Source of the DNA: FEN-1219 sp036563665
Lineage (GTDB): Bacteria > Pseudomonadota > Gammaproteobacteria > Steroidobacterales > Rariloculaceae
NCBI GenBank assembly: GCA_036563665.1
Contig: DATCLY010000075.1
Location: forward strand, 62,001 to 126,000
Reading direction: 5' to 3'
Length of the DNA: 64,000 bases
This document shows, in pieces, positions 61,337 to 64,000 of this stretch. The notes under the pieces were generated by a model. It saw only the letters and a program-made list of their open reading frames with translations. It was not told the DNA's origin and ran no database searches. Position 1 is the first letter of the stretch, and each line of letters opens with the position of its first letter. A program made the translations under genes and the position numbers.

Positions 61337-62965
61337 GTGGCGACGCAACCGGCATCCCGCGCGCACGCCGCCGCGGGCGAGCGTGCGTCGTGGCTCCCGT
61401 TGATCGCCATCGGCGCCGCGCAAGTCGTGCTGATCTTCAACGTGACGGCGCTGAAGGTGTCGATCGACGCCATCGCCGATGCTTTGAGCCTGCCCGCGAG
61501 CACGCTGAAGACCGCGATCGTCGTCTATTTCGGAGTGGCGGCCGCACTGACGCTGCCCGGCGCGAAGCTCGGCGCGGCGCTGGGTCCGCGCCCTGTGTTC
61601 CGCGCCGCGATGGCGCTCTTCGCCGTCGCCATGGCGGCCATGGCGGCGAGCGGCGGCGCGTTCGCGTTGATCGCCGCCCAGGTCGGCGCCGGAATCGCGA
61701 GCGCCGCGCTGGTGCCGGCGCTCGTCGCGCTCGTGGCGAGCGAATACCGCGACGCCCAGCGAGCGAGGGCGCTGGGCTGGCTCGGCGCGCTGCAGGCCAT
61801 GGGCATCGTCCCGGGCATCGCCGTCGCCGGCGCCCTGGCCACATGGCCGGGGTGGCGGTACACCTTCGGCGCGCTCGCCGTGGCCGCGGCGCTCGTCTGC
61901 CTGCTCGGCGGCAGGCTCGCTTCGCACCACCGGCGCTCGGCCGAAGGCTTCGACGTCGTCGGCGCGGCGCTCGTGGCCGCAGCGGTGCTCGCGATCGGCA
62001 TCGGCGCGGACAAGCTGCTCGAGTGGGGCGTGCTGCGCGCCGCGCCCGCCGCACCGGCCAGCGTGGCCGCCATCTCTCCGGCGCTGATCGTGATGGCGGC
62101 CGGCGCGCTGCTCATGAAGGGATTCGTGTCGTGGGAATGGAAATGCCGCGCGCGGGGGCGACCGCTGCTGCTCGCGCCGGAGGTGCTCGCCACGCCGACG
62201 AAACGCTCCACTCTGCTGTCGATCTTCGCCATCGGCCTGATCGGCGCGGGGTTCACGTTCCTGATCCCGCTCTACATCGAGGTGGTCCAGGGCCGCAGCA
62301 GCGTCTACACGGCGCTGGCGCTGATGCCGTTCGCGCTCGCGGGCTTCGTGGCCGCCCTGGCCGTGGGCCGATTGCGCGCGCGGGGCGCGCCGTTGCGCGT
62401 GGTGCGCTACGGGTTTCTGGTCGTGGCGGCCGGCGCGGCGCTGCTGGGCGTGACGGTGCGCAACGATTGGAGCGACGCGATGGTGATCGCGGGGCTCGCC
62501 CTGGCGGGGCTCGGCGAAGGCGCGTTGACGACGTACCTGTTCGACGCGCTCGTCGCGCGAGCCCCGCGGCCGCTCGCCGACGACGTCGCGCCGCTCTGCG
62601 GGGCGGCCAGCAGCCTCGCGGCGGGCGTCGGCACGGCGTTGATGGGAGCGCTCGCGATCGCCCTGCTGGGCGCGAACGTTCACCGCGAGCTGGCCGCGAA
62701 TCCGGCGATTCACGAGGCGCTCAGGGTGGAGGTCAACCTCGACAGCGTGCGGTTCGTGAGCAACGATCGGCTGCGCGCGGTGCTCGCTCGAACGGCCGCG
62801 ACCCCCGAGCAGGTGGAGGAGGCGGTGCGCATCAACACCGCCGCGCGCCTGCGCGCGTTGAAGCTGTCGTTCTTCGCGCTGGCACTGTTCGCGGCGATCG
62901 CGTTCCTCCCCGCCCGGCGTGTGCCGACGCTCGCTTCCGCGCCGCCGGCCGCCGGGCCGTGGTGA
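61337..62965 (+). CDS. MFS transporter, DHA2-like, copy 2 (tandem paralogue)
   Basis: A 542-residue paralogue of the preceding gene with the same topology and many shared blocks (RNDWSDAxVIxGxxxxGLGEGAL; the charged loop VHRELAANPAIHEAL; FVSNDRLR, RINTAARLRALK). The shared C-terminal charged region shows tandem duplication rather than independent recruitment. The start is GTG. Its TGA overlaps the GTG of the YihY/BrkB gene, so the three genes may form an operon. Confidence 0.85.
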   Translation: MATQPASRAHAAAGERASWLPLIAIGAAQVVLIFNVTALKVSIDAIADALSLPASTLKTAIVVYFGVAAALTLPGAKLGAALGPRPVFRAAMALFAVAMAAMAASGGAFALIAAQVGAGIASAALVPALVALVASEYRDAQRARALGWLGALQAMGIVPGIAVAGALATWPGWRYTFGALAVAAALVCLLGGRLASHHRRSAEGFDVVGAALVAAAVLAIGIGADKLLEWGVLRAAPAAPASVAAISPALIVMAAGALLMKGFVSWEWKCRARGRPLLLAPEVLATPTKRSTLLSIFAIGLIGAGFTFLIPLYIEVVQGRSSVYTALALMPFALAGFVAALAVGRLRARGAPLRVVRYGFLVVAAGAALLGVTVRNDWSDAMVIAGLALAGLGEGALTTYLFDALVARAPRPLADDVAPLCGAASSLAAGVGTALMGALAIALLGANVHRELAANPAIHEALRVEVNLDSVRFVSNDRLRAVLARTAATPEQVEEAVRINTAARLRALKLSFFALALFAAIAFLPARRVPTLASAPPAAGPW

Positions 62966-63897
62966 GCCCGCGGCGCCCGCCACGTGGCCGAACGTCGCAT
63001 TCGGGCGGCGTACGCTCCCTCCTGCGCGCCGCCTGGGTCGAGTACGAGCGCGATCGCGCCCGCTATCTGGCCGTCGCCATGGTGTACTACGCCCTGGTCT
63101 CGCTGGTGCCGCTGCTCCTGCTGCTGCTGTCGGCGCTCGGCCTGCTGCTGCGCTTTTCCGTGAGCGCCGCCGAGGTCGAGCAGCAGGTGCTGCTCGCCGT
63201 CGAAGCGAGCTTCGGCGCCGAGCTGCGCGGCAGCGTCGAGCGGGCCCTGAGCTCGCTGCAGGAGCAGTCGATCGCCGCGATGGCCGTGAGCCTCGCGGGG
63301 CTCGTGCTGACCGCCTCGGTGCTGTTTCGCCAGTTGCGGGTGGGCTTCCGCGCGATCTGGGGGCTCGATCCGCCGCTGATCGCGGGATCCCTGCGCGCCG
63401 CGATGCGCGCGACGCTGGTGGAACGCATCGTCGCATTCGCCATGGTGCTGGGCGGCGGCGTGCTGCTGGTGGTGGCGATCGCACTGATCACCGTGAGCCA
63501 ATGGTTCGATCGCTGGCTCGGCACGCTGCCGCTCGTCGGGGTGGCCGCCGGATGGCTGCCGGCCGCGGGGAGCTCGCTGCTGCTCGCCGCCATCACGTTC
63601 ACCGTGCTGTTCAAGGTCCTGCCCCCGGTGCGCGTGCGCTGGCGCGACATAGGGCTCGCCGTGCTGCTCTGCGCTTCTGCCTGGGTCGCCGCCGGCGAGC
63701 TCCTGGCCCTCTCCGGCGACCTGTTCGGCGCTTCGAGCGTCGCGGGAGCACTCGGCTCGCTGCTCGCGGCGATGCTGTGGCTGAACGCGGTGAGTCAGCT
63801 GCTGTTCTTCGGCGCCGAGGTGTGCAAGGTCTCCGCGGCGCGAGGCCGCCCGGAGCGGCCAGGGTCGCCGGGGGACGACGGCCGGTCCGCAGCATGA
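62962..63897 (+). CDS. YihY/BrkB-family membrane protein
   Basis: A 311-residue inner-membrane protein with about six helices. The conserved start YERDRARYLAVAMVYYALVSLVPL and late block LGSLLAAMLWLNAVSQLLFFGAEV are clear. The family includes BrkB of Bordetella and YihY of E. coli; despite old annotations as ribonuclease BN, it is a transport-type or membrane-organisation protein of unknown function. Start GTG overlaps the previous stop. Confidence 0.88.
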   Translation: MSPRRPPRGRTSHSGGVRSLLRAAWVEYERDRARYLAVAMVYYALVSLVPLLLLLLSALGLLLRFSVSAAEVEQQVLLAVEASFGAELRGSVERALSSLQEQSIAAMAVSLAGLVLTASVLFRQLRVGFRAIWGLDPPLIAGSLRAAMRATLVERIVAFAMVLGGGVLLVVAIALITVSQWFDRWLGTLPLVGVAAGWLPAAGSSLLLAAITFTVLFKVLPPVRVRWRDIGLAVLLCASAWVAAGELLALSGDLFGASSVAGALGSLLAAMLWLNAVSQLLFFGAEVCKVSAARGRPERPGSPGDDGRSAA

Positions 63898-63922
63898 CTC
63901 GAGGTTCCCGGCCCCGATCGCC

Positions 63923-64000
63923 TCACGGCGGCGGCTCGTTCGGGCCGCGCGCGGCAAACAGCGCCTTGAGGCGCCGCGTATCGTCGTCGCTCCATCCGCG
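63923..64000 (-). CDS. C-terminal end of an unidentified gene (5' partial)
   Basis: The last 25 codons of a minus-strand gene that continues beyond the window: RGWSDDDTRRLKALFAARG and a short proline-rich end. The segment is acidic and helical with no motif that allows a family call. Confidence 0.4.
   Translation of the reverse strand, partial: RGWSDDDTRRLKALFAARGPNEPPP

Noticed and set aside
57532..61503. A 1323-codon open frame antisense to AbgT and MFS genes
   Set aside because: It reads arginine- and glycine-rich antisense sequence over conserved membrane genes and has no conserved domain.
1..64000. tRNA, rRNA and CRISPR arrays
   Set aside because: No cloverleaf with conserved T-arm sequence, no rRNA segments and no regularly spaced direct repeats longer than about ten bases were found by eye.

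Overview
The window is a very GC-rich bacterial chromosome segment with dense, often overlapping genes, frequent GTG/TTG starts and many periplasmic or outer-membrane proteins. The block rsmB-fmt-def / lysM-dprA-smg-topA-tsaC ... aroE matches the gammaproteobacterial housekeeping cluster, and an NtrY/NtrX pair lies beside it. Three TonB-dependent receptors, a p-cresol methylhydroxylase-like flavocytochrome, an arylmalonate decarboxylase homologue, a MmgE/PrpD protein and a PQQ enzyme suggest an environmental gammaproteobacterium of the Steroidobacter/Nevskia/Xanthomonas side of the class. That placement is an inference from gene content; no rRNA or other marker was checked. I see no tRNA, rRNA, CRISPR array or intact insertion sequence.

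Layout. 0-7.3 kb: the end of a SPOR-domain protein, then a minus-strand run def-fmt-rsmB-DUF4390-ntrY-ntrX with overlapping ends. 7.4-13.5 kb: a plus-strand run lysM-dprA-smg-topA-tsaC. 13.5-24.2 kb: secreted subtilase, tag, aroE, glutathione reductase, oligopeptidase A, exonuclease III and an HD phosphohydrolase, with REP-like palindromes at 17.1 and 24.15 kb. 24.2-31.4 kb: a permease/MmgE-PrpD pair, then a four-gene siderophore-uptake operon (receptor, DUF3649, PepSY, DUF3325) behind a triple 11-bp-phased GTTAAC repeat. 31.6-44 kb: sulfatase, broken SDR and AraC genes, an FAD disulfide reductase, a large TonB receptor, a flavocytochrome operon, a wrecked LysR gene, a 34-codon membrane miniprotein behind four 11-bp-phased GTCAG repeats, and a BtuB-like receptor. 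44-54 kb: a divergent MocR/LysE pair, a frameshifted DUF1707-type gene, a secreted protein of unknown function, cytochrome b561, a small UBP zinc finger, and an arylmalonate decarboxylase plus glutathionyl-hydroquinone reductase placed between two truncated ABC-permease genes. 54-64 kb: PQQ beta-propeller enzyme, leucyl aminopeptidase with an AbgT transporter, two tandem MFS paralogues joined to a YihY/BrkB gene, and the edge of another gene.

How it fits together. The left third is core information processing: translation initiation, rRNA and tRNA modification, DNA uptake and repair, topology. The right two thirds are accessory: nutrient and iron capture, aromatic-compound chemistry and efflux. 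Between about 33 and 54 kb at least six genes are visibly broken, so this is a zone of gene turnover. The most unusual items are the ATPase-dead NtrX-like regulator, the Tat-exported arylmalonate decarboxylase, the two 11-bp-phased operator arrays, the uncharacterised 34-aa protein, and the co-decayed SDR/AraC pair.
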